From: JAJFJD01 sp965228975
Lineage (GTDB): Bacteria; Pseudomonadota; Alphaproteobacteria; UBA8366
DNA length: 64,000 nt
Direction: 5' to 3'
Assembly: GCA_965228975.1 (NCBI GenBank)
Contig: OZ245851.1
Coordinates: 5,456,001 to 5,520,000 of the forward strand
Each line of letters begins with the position of its first letter. The first letter of the stretch is position 1. This document shows, in pieces, positions 7,856 through 16,379 of the stretch. The notes under the pieces were generated by a model. The model did not search any database. It was not told the origin of the DNA and was given only the letters and a program-made list of their open reading frames with translations. Position numbers and translations under genes: made by a program.

Positions 7856-8734
7856 ATGGATCAACGCCTCTTGGAGAGTTTTCTGACCGTCGCGGAGGCG
7901 GGCGGCGTGTCCGCGGCGGCGCAACGGCTGAATATGACTCAGCCCACCGTATCGCGGCGGATCGCGGCGCTGGAGGAACTCCTCGGCGTTACCCTGTTCG
8001 ACCGGATCGGCAAGCAGATCCGGTTGTCCGGCGACGGGCGGATGCTGGTCGGTCCCGCGGCGGCGGCGCTGGAGGCGATGAACGCGCTGGCGCATACGGC
8101 GCAGGAAGTGTCGCATGGCTCGGTCGGCCTTCTCACCATCGGTGCGACATCGCAGGTGATCGAGAACAATCTAGCCGGTTTCCTGCCGACATTCATCGCA
8201 TCGGAACCGGGCGTCGAGTTGCGAATTCAGCAGGCCGGCGGTCAGGAAACCGTCGATGCCGTATCGCGCGGAGACGTGCAGGTCGGTCTGGTATCGGAAC
8301 CCGCGCAAGATGCGGGCTTGGGGGTCCGGCCGCTGGGATTCTTCGATCTGTTGGTGGTTCGCGCCGATCAAGCTGCGGGCGTTCCGGTTCTGCTGGCCGA
8401 TTTGGCCGAAACGCCGCTGCTGTTGCCCGACCGCCGGTTCCAGGTGCGCGCCCTATTCGATGCCGCCTGCCGGTTGGAGAACCTGACCCCGAATATCGTC
8501 TTGGAGAGTGATGCGCCGCACAGCCTGATCGCATTGGCGCGCGCCGGTATCGGCGCGGCGATCCTTTCCGGCATCGTCCGTCCGGCGGTGTCGACCGCGC
8601 CGTTACACGCCAAGACCGGTCCGCTACGCTTGAAGTTTGCGGCGATCTGGGATTCGCGCCGGGTCCTGCCGCGCCCGGCGGCCAACTTCATCGACGCGTT
8701 CGAGGCGCATTTTCGGAAATCCGAAGGGCGCTAG
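7856..8734 (+). CDS. LysR-family regulator divergent to the MFS-TauD operon
   Basis: A 292-residue LTTR. The winged helix-turn-helix is at residues 1-60 (LLESFLTVAEAGGVSAAAQRLNMTQPTVSRRIAALEE read in pieces), followed by a linker helix and a periplasmic-binding-like effector domain (about 88-285). The start at 7856 gives the canonical MDQRLLESF N-terminus. The 183-bp AT-rich gap shared with the MFS gene contains ATTGATTGCATGATTTTGAT-like sequence just upstream, as expected for a divergent LTTR promoter. It probably activates the MFS-TauD-hydrolase operon in response to its substrate; this is inference from arrangement. Confidence 0.88.
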   Translation: MDQRLLESFLTVAEAGGVSAAAQRLNMTQPTVSRRIAALEELLGVTLFDRIGKQIRLSGDGRMLVGPAAAALEAMNALAHTAQEVSHGSVGLLTIGATSQVIENNLAGFLPTFIASEPGVELRIQQAGGQETVDAVSRGDVQVGLVSEPAQDAGLGVRPLGFFDLLVVRADQAAGVPVLLADLAETPLLLPDRRFQVRALFDAACRLENLTPNIVLESDAPHSLIALARAGIGAAILSGIVRPAVSTAPLHAKTGPLRLKFAAIWDSRRVLPRPAANFIDAFEAHFRKSEGR

Positions 8735-8750
8735 ATGTCGCCCTCCACCG

Positions 8751-9377
8751 TTATGCGGGTGGCCAGGGACGGCCGAACGGCTTGACCAGCGCCCGCTCGA
8801 CCAGTTCCAGGTTGTCCTGGCCGTAGAACATGTCGCCGTCGACGAAATAGGTGGGTGACCCGAAGACCGAGCGTTCGATCGCCTCCTCGGTGTTCTTCCG
8901 GTAGATCGCCTGCACCTCGTCCGACATCGCGGCGTCCAGCAACGGGCCCGGGTCCACCCCGGCGGCTTCGCCGATCCTGGCCAGGCTATCCCGGTCGTCC
9001 AGGTCCACGTCGTCGCGCCAATGCGCCTGCAGCATCTCGTGCGCCAGTTGGTCGATATTCAACCCCTGCAGCAGGCCCGCGATCAGCATGCCGTTGGACA
9101 ATGCGATTTCATTGTCGTGATGGGTCGGTCTGTGGTCCAAGATTTCAGCGCCCCGGGCCTCGGCCCACCGCCGGATCACATGCCCCGAAAAGAATGTCCG
9201 CCGCCCTTCGGTGAGGGAGTTTGTCGAACCGGGGCCGGTGACGGCGACCACCGCGCGCAGGTCCATCGGCCGGTGATCGATCCGGCGTCCAGCATTGCTG
9301 GCGATCTCCATGAACCGGGTGGAGCCGACATAGGCGTAGCCGGAATGTGAAGAGTAGAAATATTCGATAACGGCCAT
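8751..9377 (-). CDS. 2-hydroxychromene-2-carboxylate isomerase-like (DsbA/kappa-GST fold)
   Basis: A 208-residue thioredoxin-fold protein of the HCCA isomerase/kappa GST family. The N-terminal strand IEYFYSSHSGYAYVG places a serine (S12) where the glutathione-activating Ser of the SPY motif lies, although Gly replaces Pro. The cis-Pro strand is VFGSPTYFVDGDMFYGQDNLE. In characterised members the enzyme isomerises 2-hydroxychromene-2-carboxylate during naphthalene breakdown with GSH as cofactor; many homologues act on other compounds. It is the last gene of the leftward amidase-hydrolase-isomerase operon and converges with the LysR gene. Confidence 0.85.
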   Translation of the reverse strand: MAVIEYFYSSHSGYAYVGSTRFMEIASNAGRRIDHRPMDLRAVVAVTGPGSTNSLTEGRRTFFSGHVIRRWAEARGAEILDHRPTHHDNEIALSNGMLIAGLLQGLNIDQLAHEMLQAHWRDDVDLDDRDSLARIGEAAGVDPGPLLDAAMSDEVQAIYRKNTEEAIERSVFGSPTYFVDGDMFYGQDNLELVERALVKPFGRPWPPA

Positions 9378-9409
9378 CGCCGGTCCTTATGATGTACGCA
9401 AGGGACGCG

Positions 9410-10255
9410 TCATGCGTCGGTTGCCGCTATCCCGTCATGCGCCGCACAGAAGCGCAAGACATGATTGGCGCAGGTCGCCGGATGCAGCAATTGCACCATG
9501 TGAAATTGAGTCGGCAAGTGGATCATTTCGAATCGTTTAAGGCCTTTGCGCAACAGGTCTTCCTGGGCGTCGCTGGTGATCTGCCCGGATGTCGGGTACA
9601 AGCCCAGCACGGGTGCCTCGATCTGCGGCAGGAAGTCGGACGCGTTCGCCGCGTTGACCAGTTTCGACATGGCTACCTGCACGTCCGGGTCGCCCTTGGC
9701 GAACTCGTCGACATACCATTCGAACAGGTCGGGTTCCGCGTCGGCGGGGATACGGGTGCCGCGTGTCGTCGCGGCGACCCAGTCGCGGATTCCCATCGCT
9801 TCCATCGCGTCGGTGCGCGATCCGTGCCCCATCGCGTAGCGCGCCTTCATCGATTCCTCGATGAAGACCGGCGTTGCGACAAGCGTCAGGGTGCGGACGC
9901 GCGCCGGGTATTGCGCGGCCAGGGCCATGCCGAGGATCCCGCCCATCGATTCGCCGCAATAGTGGATGTCGTCGGCATCCAGATGGTCGAGTAGGGCCAC
10001 GATGTCGCCGACCAGGGCGTCGAGCGTGATGTCCCGCTCGAGATCGAGGGTGCCGGTCGATTGCCCCAACCCGCGCATATCCGGCCGCAATACGCGATAG
10101 AACCGCGACAGATACGGAATCCAACGGTACCAGAAGGCGCCCGACCGCCCGTTGCCGTGTTGCAGCAGCAGATACGGACGGTCGGCCCACGGGTCAGTGA
10201 AGTCGTCGACCGTGTAGGCGGTCGCGATCGATCCGGGTCGCTGCAGATGCGGCAT
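9410..10255 (-). CDS. Alpha/beta hydrolase of the amidase operon
   Basis: A 281-residue alpha/beta hydrolase with the nucleophile elbow GESMGG (Ser), an upstream oxyanion block LLLQHGNGRSGAFWYRW, a likely acid around LGLYPTSGQIT and a base His in LPTQFHMVQL. The acid loop lacks the usual Asp directly after the strand (PTSG instead of G-x-x-D), so the acid may come from another position. It lies 16 nt after the amidase and 32 nt before the HCCA isomerase-like gene. A carboxylesterase, lactonase or haloalkanoate hydrolase role is possible. Confidence 0.83.
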   Translation of the reverse strand: MPHLQRPGSIATAYTVDDFTDPWADRPYLLLQHGNGRSGAFWYRWIPYLSRFYRVLRPDMRGLGQSTGTLDLERDITLDALVGDIVALLDHLDADDIHYCGESMGGILGMALAAQYPARVRTLTLVATPVFIEESMKARYAMGHGSRTDAMEAMGIRDWVAATTRGTRIPADAEPDLFEWYVDEFAKGDPDVQVAMSKLVNAANASDFLPQIEAPVLGLYPTSGQITSDAQEDLLRKGLKRFEMIHLPTQFHMVQLLHPATCANHVLRFCAAHDGIAATDA

Positions 10256-10271
10256 CGGCGTGGCGGTTGCC

Positions 10272-11681
10272 CTAGCCGACCGAAACCGGTGCGACCGCGT
10301 CCTTCAGCCAGCGTGCGAGCGCGGTGACCCGGGCGTCCTCGCCCGGCCGCCCCATCACTTGGAGACCGACCGGCAGCCCGCCGACGCTCATCAACGGCAC
10401 GGTCACCACCGGCGCGAACAGCATCGAACTGGGGTAGTTGTAGATCGCATCGCCGGTTGGCCTTGGCGCGAGCGGTTCGCCGGGTTTGTCGCCGGGCCAC
10501 AGCGGCGCCGGGCCCGGGCAGGCCAGCGCGACCGTTGCGTCGGCCAGCCCGCCGACTTGCCTGTGCGTGGCCTGCGCCTTCTCGCGCTGCAGCAAACGGA
10601 GCTGATAATCCTCCGGCGTCATCGCTTCCGCGCTGGCGACGGTGTTCTTGATCCGTTGGCTGACCCCGTCGGGCTTCTCGTCGATCAGGTTTCGCAGCGC
10701 CCAGTGGTTTTCCCAGGCGGTGATGCCGTTGCAGATATCGCCGGCGCCCTCGACGGCGTTCTCCAACCGTTCGACCGAGGCGGAATTGCGCCGGCGCAGC
10801 AGCTCGATGCCTTGGCTTTGCAGGCTCTCCATCAGAATTTCGAAGGCCGACTTGCTGGCGTCGTCGAGAACGCCCCAGCCGTCGCTTTCCAATACGATCA
10901 GCCGTACGGGTTTTACGGTGGGGGGTGGCGTCGATGGGCCGGCGAGGGCCATAGCACCGCGGTCGCCGCCGGCGCGGGCCGCGATTTCGATCGCCACCTG
11001 CCACATATCCTCGATGGAATTGGCGTGCACGCCATGGGTGCTCATGCTGGTCGCCTGCCGTTCGCCGCGGTTGATCGCGCCCTGCGACGGTTTCAGCGCG
11101 ACATTGCCGCAGAAGGCGGCGGGCCGGATGATCGATCCGCCGACCTGGGTGCCGATGGCCGTCGGCACCATGCCGGCCGCGACCGCCGCGCCGGACCCGG
11201 AGGACGACCCGCCCGGCGTCCGCGTGGGGTCATAGGGATTGGTCGTCGGTCCGGGGTGCGATCCGCCGAGTTCGGCGGTCACCGTCTTGCCGAAGACCAC
11301 CGCGCCGGCCTGCCGGAGCGCCCACACGGCCGCGTTGTCGCGCTTCGGGAAGTTACCCTCATACGCGTCGCAGCCCATCTGCGTCGGCATGTCCTTGGTT
11401 TCCAGCAGGTCCTTGATCGCGACCGGCATGCCGTCGATGGCGGACAGGGTGCGGCCGTCCTTCCAACGTGCCGTGCTGGCGTCGGCGGCTTCACGCGCGC
11501 CGTCCTCGTTCAGTGCGGCGAACGCCTTTACCACCGGTTCGCGCGCCGCAATCGTCTCGATGCAGCGTTCCAGATAGTCGCGCGGCGTGTCACTGCCGTC
11601 GCGAAACTTCTCCGTTACGTCATGGAATGTCAGACCCTGAAAGGTCTTAGGGTCATAACGCTCGCCGTTGGAATCGGTCAT
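10272..11681 (-). CDS. Amidase signature family hydrolase
   Basis: A 469-residue amidase. The Ser-cisSer-Lys catalytic apparatus is visible: Lys in PVAIKDLLETKDM, the cis-Ser region in TPGGSSSGSGAAVAAGM, and the nucleophile Ser in TQVGGSIIRPAAF. The family hydrolyses aliphatic or aromatic amides or acts in GatA-like transamidation. No gatB or gatC partner is near, so a catabolic amidase is more likely. It is the first gene of a leftward operon with an alpha/beta hydrolase and an HCCA isomerase-like protein, and is divergent from recQ over a 228-bp gap. Confidence 0.9.
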   Translation of the reverse strand: MTDSNGERYDPKTFQGLTFHDVTEKFRDGSDTPRDYLERCIETIAAREPVVKAFAALNEDGAREAADASTARWKDGRTLSAIDGMPVAIKDLLETKDMPTQMGCDAYEGNFPKRDNAAVWALRQAGAVVFGKTVTAELGGSHPGPTTNPYDPTRTPGGSSSGSGAAVAAGMVPTAIGTQVGGSIIRPAAFCGNVALKPSQGAINRGERQATSMSTHGVHANSIEDMWQVAIEIAARAGGDRGAMALAGPSTPPPTVKPVRLIVLESDGWGVLDDASKSAFEILMESLQSQGIELLRRRNSASVERLENAVEGAGDICNGITAWENHWALRNLIDEKPDGVSQRIKNTVASAEAMTPEDYQLRLLQREKAQATHRQVGGLADATVALACPGPAPLWPGDKPGEPLAPRPTGDAIYNYPSSMLFAPVVTVPLMSVGGLPVGLQVMGRPGEDARVTALARWLKDAVAPVSVG

Positions 11682-11909
11682 TGGGGGTGTCTCCTCTCAA
11701 CATCGTATCCTTGGGGCATCGCAAACGGGGCGGGGTGCGCGGATGCCGTCATGCCGGGCATCGTCTTGTCCTTGGTTTTCAACGCACCGCGATATTATGC
11801 GCCACGAGGGACGCGATGGCGAGCCGCGGAAGGGTCAAAGAAAATTCACGCGACGGTGCGGTTTCCATGTTGCCGTACGGGCGAATCACGTATCCTCTCT
11901 CCCCACGCC

Positions 11910-13760
11910 ATGACTGCATCTCCCGCCCTTCAGCCCGACGCCCCAAACGCCGCCGTTCAATCGGTGCTGCACGAGATGTTCGGGTTTTCCGATCTCCGGC
12001 CGGGTCAGTCGACGGCCATCGACGCGGTGCTCGACGGGCGCAGCGTGCTGGCGGTGATGCCGACCGGCGCGGGCAAGTCGTTGTGTTACCAATTGCCGGC
12101 GCTTGTCCTCGGCGGGTTGACCATCGTCGTTTCGCCGTTGGTGGCGCTCATGCGCGATCAAGTCCGCGCCTTGCAATTGAACGGCATCCCGGCGGCGACG
12201 ATCAACTCGGATATCAGCCGCGCCGACAACGTGGAGACTTGGCACGCGGTGCGGCGGGGCGAGGTGAGCCTCCTGTATCTATCTCCCGAGCGGTTGATGA
12301 CCGAACGCATGCTGCGGGCGCTCGGCGAGTTGGATATCCACCTGTTCGCGATCGACGAGGCGCATTGCATCTCGCAATGGGGACCGGCCTTCCGACCGGA
12401 ATACGAGGCGCTGGCCAGCCTGCGGGAGCGGTTCCCGGCGGTGCCGATCATCGGGCTGACCGCGACCGCCGACCCGACCACGCGCGCGGATATCGAAGCC
12501 AAGGTATTCGGCGGCGATGTCGTCTCGGTGGTGACGGGCTTCGACCGGCCGAACCTGACGCTCGCGGTCACGCTCAAGGACAACTGGAAGCGCCAGGTCG
12601 CCGATTTCGTCGCCGCGCGCGCCGGGACCAGCGGCATCGTCTATTGCCTGTCGCGCCGGAAGACCGAAGAGGTCGCCGAGATGCTGCGCGAGGCTGGGCA
12701 TACCGCGCTCGCCTTTCATGCCGGAATGGAAAGCTACGAGAAGGAAGCGGTGCAGAACCGTTTCATGACCGAGCCGGGCGTGGTGATCGTCGCGACCATC
12801 GCCTTCGGCATGGGGATCGACAAGCCCGACATCCGCTATGTGCTGCACACCGACTTGCCCGCCAGCCCGGAAGCCTATTATCAGGAGATCGGCCGCGCGG
12901 GACGGGACGGCGCGCCGGCGGAAACGCTGATGCTGTACGGCCTGGACGATATCCGCATGCGGCGCGTCTTCATCGAACAGGAAGAGAGCGACGACGAGCG
13001 CAAGCGCCGGGAGCATAAGCGGCTCGATGCGCTGATCGCCTATTGCGAGGCGCCCGAATGCCGCCGCCAGATGCTGCTGCGCTATTTCGGCGATCCGATC
13101 GATGCCTGCGGCAACTGCGACATCTGCCGCGACCCGGTCGAGACGCTGGACGGCACCGATGCCGCGCGCGCCGTGCTGTCGGCGGTGGACGATACCGGTC
13201 AGCGTTTTGGCGCGGCGCATATCGTGGGCGTGCTCCGCGGCATGAAGAACGAGAAGATCATCAGCTTCCGGCACGACGCGCTGCCGGCCTACGGGGTCGG
13301 GGCCGCGCGCTCGCAGCGGGAATGGCAGGGCATCATCCGCCAGATGGTGGCCGCCGGCTTGCTCGAGATCGATATCGCGGGCTATGGCGGGTTGCGGTTC
13401 GGCGATGCGGCCGCGGCGCTTCTGAACGGCGACGGGGGTTTCCGCTACCGGCCGGACCGGCTCGGCAAGGCCAAGCCGGCGAAGCGGCCGAAGGTCAGCG
13501 CCGCCGAGGCCGCCTATGATCTGGACGATGCCGGGGTGAAGCTGTTGCAGGAGTTGAAGGCGCTACGCCTCGACCTCGCCAAGGAACGCGGCGTGCCCGC
13601 CTACGTGATCTTCTCCGACCGGACGCTGGTCGACATGGCCGACAAACGGCCGCGCACCAAGGACGAGTTCGCCGATGTCTTCGGCGTCGGCGCGGCGAAG
13701 CTGCGTGACTTTGCCGGAATATTCCTGGTCGCGATCGAAGAATTCGCCGCGGCGGAGTGA
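11910..13760 (+). CDS. recQ: ATP-dependent DNA helicase RecQ
   Basis: A 616-residue RecQ helicase. Helicase motifs in order: motif 0 FGFSDLRPGQ, Walker A MPTGAGKS (K56), DEAH box (IDEAHC with SQWG), SAT-like LTATAD, and motif VI QEIGRAGRDG. The RecQ zinc site has four cysteines (CEAPECRRQ...CGNCDIC). The RQC winged helix follows, then an HRDC domain at the C-terminus (about 535-612, KALRLDLAKERGVPAYVIFSDRTL). It unwinds DNA in the RecF pathway and at stalled forks. The ATG at 11910 gives the standard N-terminus; the frame remains open far upstream but that part is antisense to the amidase gene. Confidence 0.97.
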   Translation: MTASPALQPDAPNAAVQSVLHEMFGFSDLRPGQSTAIDAVLDGRSVLAVMPTGAGKSLCYQLPALVLGGLTIVVSPLVALMRDQVRALQLNGIPAATINSDISRADNVETWHAVRRGEVSLLYLSPERLMTERMLRALGELDIHLFAIDEAHCISQWGPAFRPEYEALASLRERFPAVPIIGLTATADPTTRADIEAKVFGGDVVSVVTGFDRPNLTLAVTLKDNWKRQVADFVAARAGTSGIVYCLSRRKTEEVAEMLREAGHTALAFHAGMESYEKEAVQNRFMTEPGVVIVATIAFGMGIDKPDIRYVLHTDLPASPEAYYQEIGRAGRDGAPAETLMLYGLDDIRMRRVFIEQEESDDERKRREHKRLDALIAYCEAPECRRQMLLRYFGDPIDACGNCDICRDPVETLDGTDAARAVLSAVDDTGQRFGAAHIVGVLRGMKNEKIISFRHDALPAYGVGAARSQREWQGIIRQMVAAGLLEIDIAGYGGLRFGDAAAALLNGDGGFRYRPDRLGKAKPAKRPKVSAAEAAYDLDDAGVKLLQELKALRLDLAKERGVPAYVIFSDRTLVDMADKRPRTKDEFADVFGVGAAKLRDFAGIFLVAIEEFAAAE

Positions 13761-13767
13761 CGCCTGG

Positions 13768-14889
13768 CTAGCCGCTTGCCGCCGCCAGCGCGTCCGGCAA
13801 GACAGAGTCCAGCAAATCCAAATCCTTGTCCGTCCCCGCCGAAATCCGGATGCAGCGGTTCTGCGGTTCGACGAAGGGCATGCGGACGAAGACGTCGCGC
13901 GCGACCAGTTCGTCGAGGACGCGTTTCGCATAGGCGCCGTCGCGTCCGCAATCGACGGCGACGAAATTCGCCGCCGACGGCAAGGGGGTAAGGCCGTTCG
14001 CTTCGGCGATTGCACCGATCCGGTCCCGTGCGGCGGCGACCTTGCCGATCACCTCGGCGACATAGGCCCGGTCCGCCAATGCGGCGAGCGCGCCGGCCTG
14101 GGCGATCCGGTTGACGCCGAAGTGGTTGCGGATTTTGTCGAAACTCTTGATCACGCTTGTTTCGCCGATGGCGTAGCCGATGCGGCAGCCCGCCAGGCCA
14201 TAGGCCTTGGAGAATGTCCGGAAACGCAGGACGTTCGGGTTCGATACGTCGAGCGGCGGTGCGGTGCCGTCCGGCGCGAAGTCGATATAGGCCTCGTCGA
14301 GACATAGCACCCGGTTCGCCGGGACTCGGTCGATCAACGCTTGGACCGTGCCGGCATCCCACCAGGAGCCCATCGGGTTGTCCGGGTTGGCGAAGAAGAT
14401 CAGCGGCGCGTTTTCCTTCTCGGCCAGGTCGAGCAACGCGTCAGGGTCCTCCGAATCGCCCTTGTACGGCACGGTCGCGACTCCGCCGCCCGCGCCGGCT
14501 ACCTGATAGTTGAAGGTGGGATAGGCGCCGGCGGAGGTGGCGACGGTGCTTCCCGGCTCGACGAACAGCCGGGCGGTGAAGCCGAACAACCCGTCGATCC
14601 CTTCGCCCACGACGATATTCTCGGGCGCGACGCCGTGATGCGCCGCCAGGGCTTGTTTCAGGTCGTAATTTTCCGGGTCGGCATACTGCCAGACCTCTTG
14701 CGCCGCCTTTTGCATCGCGGCGACGGCCTTAGGCGACGGACCGAAGACGCTTTCGTTGGCCCCGATGCGGGCGCGAAAGACGGCGCCCCGCGCGCGCTCC
14801 TGCGCTTCCGGTCCGACGAAGGGCACGGTCGACGGCAGATCTCGGACGATCGCCGCATAGGGTAATGGCGCGGTGGTATCAGTCGTCAT
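13768..14889 (-). CDS. PLP aminotransferase, histidinol-phosphate aminotransferase-like
   Basis: A 373-residue fold-type I, class I/II aminotransferase. Features are GANESVFGPSP near the N-terminus, the NPDNPMGSW substrate loop, the DEAYIDF cofactor-Asp strand, and the PLP lysine in RTFSKAYGLAGCRIGY; a C-terminal arginine lies in RCIRISAG. The pattern is that of HisC and its paralogues acting on aromatic or other amino acids. With no his genes nearby, its role (HisC paralogue, aromatic aminotransferase) is undecided. It converges with recQ, the stops being 7 nt apart. Confidence 0.86.
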   Translation of the reverse strand: MTTDTTAPLPYAAIVRDLPSTVPFVGPEAQERARGAVFRARIGANESVFGPSPKAVAAMQKAAQEVWQYADPENYDLKQALAAHHGVAPENIVVGEGIDGLFGFTARLFVEPGSTVATSAGAYPTFNYQVAGAGGGVATVPYKGDSEDPDALLDLAEKENAPLIFFANPDNPMGSWWDAGTVQALIDRVPANRVLCLDEAYIDFAPDGTAPPLDVSNPNVLRFRTFSKAYGLAGCRIGYAIGETSVIKSFDKIRNHFGVNRIAQAGALAALADRAYVAEVIGKVAAARDRIGAIAEANGLTPLPSAANFVAVDCGRDGAYAKRVLDELVARDVFVRMPFVEPQNRCIRISAGTDKDLDLLDSVLPDALAAASG

Positions 14890-14983
14890 GAAGCCGTTTC
14901 AGCCTTCTTCTTCTTGCGGGTCGCACCAGTTTCGCCACGGATTTGCGTGGTTTCAAGCCTGCATTGTGGCTTGTCCGATGGGA

Positions 14984-15661
14984 CTAGCCCGCACCGGTCG
15001 AGGCCTCGAACAGGGCCTCGATATGGATTTCCGCACAATCGATCAATGGGTAGCCGCAATCCAAGTCGTCGAACGCCAAGAACAGGTCCGTGCCGCCTAG
15101 GACGATCGCGTCCGCGCCTTGGTCGTCGCAGAGCCGTTGGCCCATCCGGTGAAAGTACTCGCGCTGTTCCGGGGTCGCCCGGCCGGCGAGCGCCATCGCG
15201 GTATAGGTATCGCCGGCTTCGGTGAGGTCGTTGCCTTCCGGGATGACGATTTCGGCCGAGGTGATGCCGCCATAGAGGCGCGACCGCATCACGGTTTCGT
15301 TGCCGAGCAGGCCGATACGCCCGAATCCGCGCCGCCCGAATTCGGCGTCCAGGACCGGAATCGCGTTGATCATCGGCAGCGGCGCGATCGCCTCCAATTC
15401 GCCGATACAGAAATGACCGCCCATCGACGTCACCGCCGCGGCCTCGGCGCCCGCCGCCGCCAACCTCTCCACCAGGTCGCGGAATATGGCCGCTTGTTCC
15501 CGGGCCGCACCGGCGGCGACGTTCCGGACGAGGTCGCGGACCTGTGCATGCACGATGGTCAGCTCCATCGGCGTGTCCGCCGCGTCATGCGCACGGACCA
15601 GACCGCGATAATAAAACTCGGTCGCGGCCGGGCCGATCCCACCGATCAATCCGATATGCAT
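14984..15661 (-). CDS. Aspartate/glutamate racemase superfamily protein lacking both catalytic Cys
   Basis: A 225-residue Asp/Glu racemase-fold protein: N-terminal HIGLIGGIGPAATEFYYRGL and two pseudosymmetric lobes. In racemases each lobe supplies one catalytic Cys (CNTxH and LGCTE). Here the first motif reads TSMGGH (Ser79 where Cys is expected) and the second reads LGGTD (Gly190 where Cys is expected). Other cysteines lie close by (C85 in GGHFC, C202, C209 in IDCAEIH) and might take over. It may be a racemase variant, an isomerase or decarboxylase, or a non-catalytic binder. It is a single gene, 94 nt downstream of the aminotransferase start on the same strand. Confidence 0.8.
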   Translation of the reverse strand: MHIGLIGGIGPAATEFYYRGLVRAHDAADTPMELTIVHAQVRDLVRNVAAGAAREQAAIFRDLVERLAAAGAEAAAVTSMGGHFCIGELEAIAPLPMINAIPVLDAEFGRRGFGRIGLLGNETVMRSRLYGGITSAEIVIPEGNDLTEAGDTYTAMALAGRATPEQREYFHRMGQRLCDDQGADAIVLGGTDLFLAFDDLDCGYPLIDCAEIHIEALFEASTGAG

Positions 15662-15794
15662 GGCGTGCCTCTCCGTTGACTGTTGCCGCGCGGATCATTC
15701 ATATGGGACGGCATCGTCCGGTCAACAGTTGGCCCGGTCAACCGTTGGATTGTACGGGTGCATTGACCATGCGAAGGAAAAGCGGCGGCGGACC

Positions 15795-16364
15795 ATGAGC
15801 AAGGCATTCACCAAGGAAAGCGACGGCGACGACGAAGACGACCTTCCCGAGGCGGCGGACAGTTTGCCCAAGGGTGCGAAGAACTACATCACGCCCGAAG
15901 GACACGCCCGGTTGGAACATGAACTGCACCAGCTCAGCAGTGTGGAACGGCCGAAGATTGTCGATGTGGTGTCCTGGGCGGCCGGCAACGGCGACCGGTC
16001 CGAGAACGGCGACTATATCTACGGCAAGAAGAAGCTGCGCGAGATCGACCGGCGCATGCGGTTTCTGATGAAACGGCTCGAAATCGCCGAAGTGGTCGAT
16101 CCCGCGCGGCAAAGTGGGCTGGACAAGGTCTATTTCGGTGCGACCGTCACCTACGAGGATTCCAAAGGAAAGGAGCGTACCGTCCGGATCGTCGGCGTCG
16201 ACGAGGCGCGCCAGGACGAGGGCGACATCAGCTGGGTCTCGCCGATCGCGCGCGCCCTACACAAGGCCGAGGAAGGCGACGTCGTGAAGGTGCGGACACC
16301 GGGCGGCCTAGAGGAGATCGAAGTGGTCGAGATTCGCTACGGGAAACGGGGCGCTAAACACTAA
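15795..16364 (+). CDS. greB: Transcription elongation factor GreB
   Basis: A 189-residue Gre factor. An acidic, unusually long N-terminal leader (DGDDEDD, residues 10-16) precedes the coiled-coil domain (YITPEGHARLEHELHQL... to about residue 105), in which DRSENGDY carries the acidic tip that positions Mg2+ for RNA cleavage. The C-terminal FKBP-like domain follows (VYFGATVTYEDSKG, ending ARALHKAEEGDVVKVRTPGG). GreB rescues backtracked RNA polymerase by stimulating transcript cleavage. The start at 15795 is chosen because upstream codons are not Gre-like. The gene converges with the carbamoyltransferase gene, 15 nt apart. Confidence 0.93.
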   Translation: MSKAFTKESDGDDEDDLPEAADSLPKGAKNYITPEGHARLEHELHQLSSVERPKIVDVVSWAAGNGDRSENGDYIYGKKKLREIDRRMRFLMKRLEIAEVVDPARQSGLDKVYFGATVTYEDSKGKERTVRIVGVDEARQDEGDISWVSPIARALHKAEEGDVVKVRTPGGLEEIEVVEIRYGKRGAKH

Positions 16365-16379
16365 GCGGGAGGGATTGCC

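Noticed and set aside
10260..11909. Open frame extending RecQ upstream by about 550 codons
   Set aside because: This stretch is antisense to the amidase gene and to the end of the neighbouring hydrolase gene. RecQ homologues start at the ATG at 11910, and the extension has low-complexity composition.
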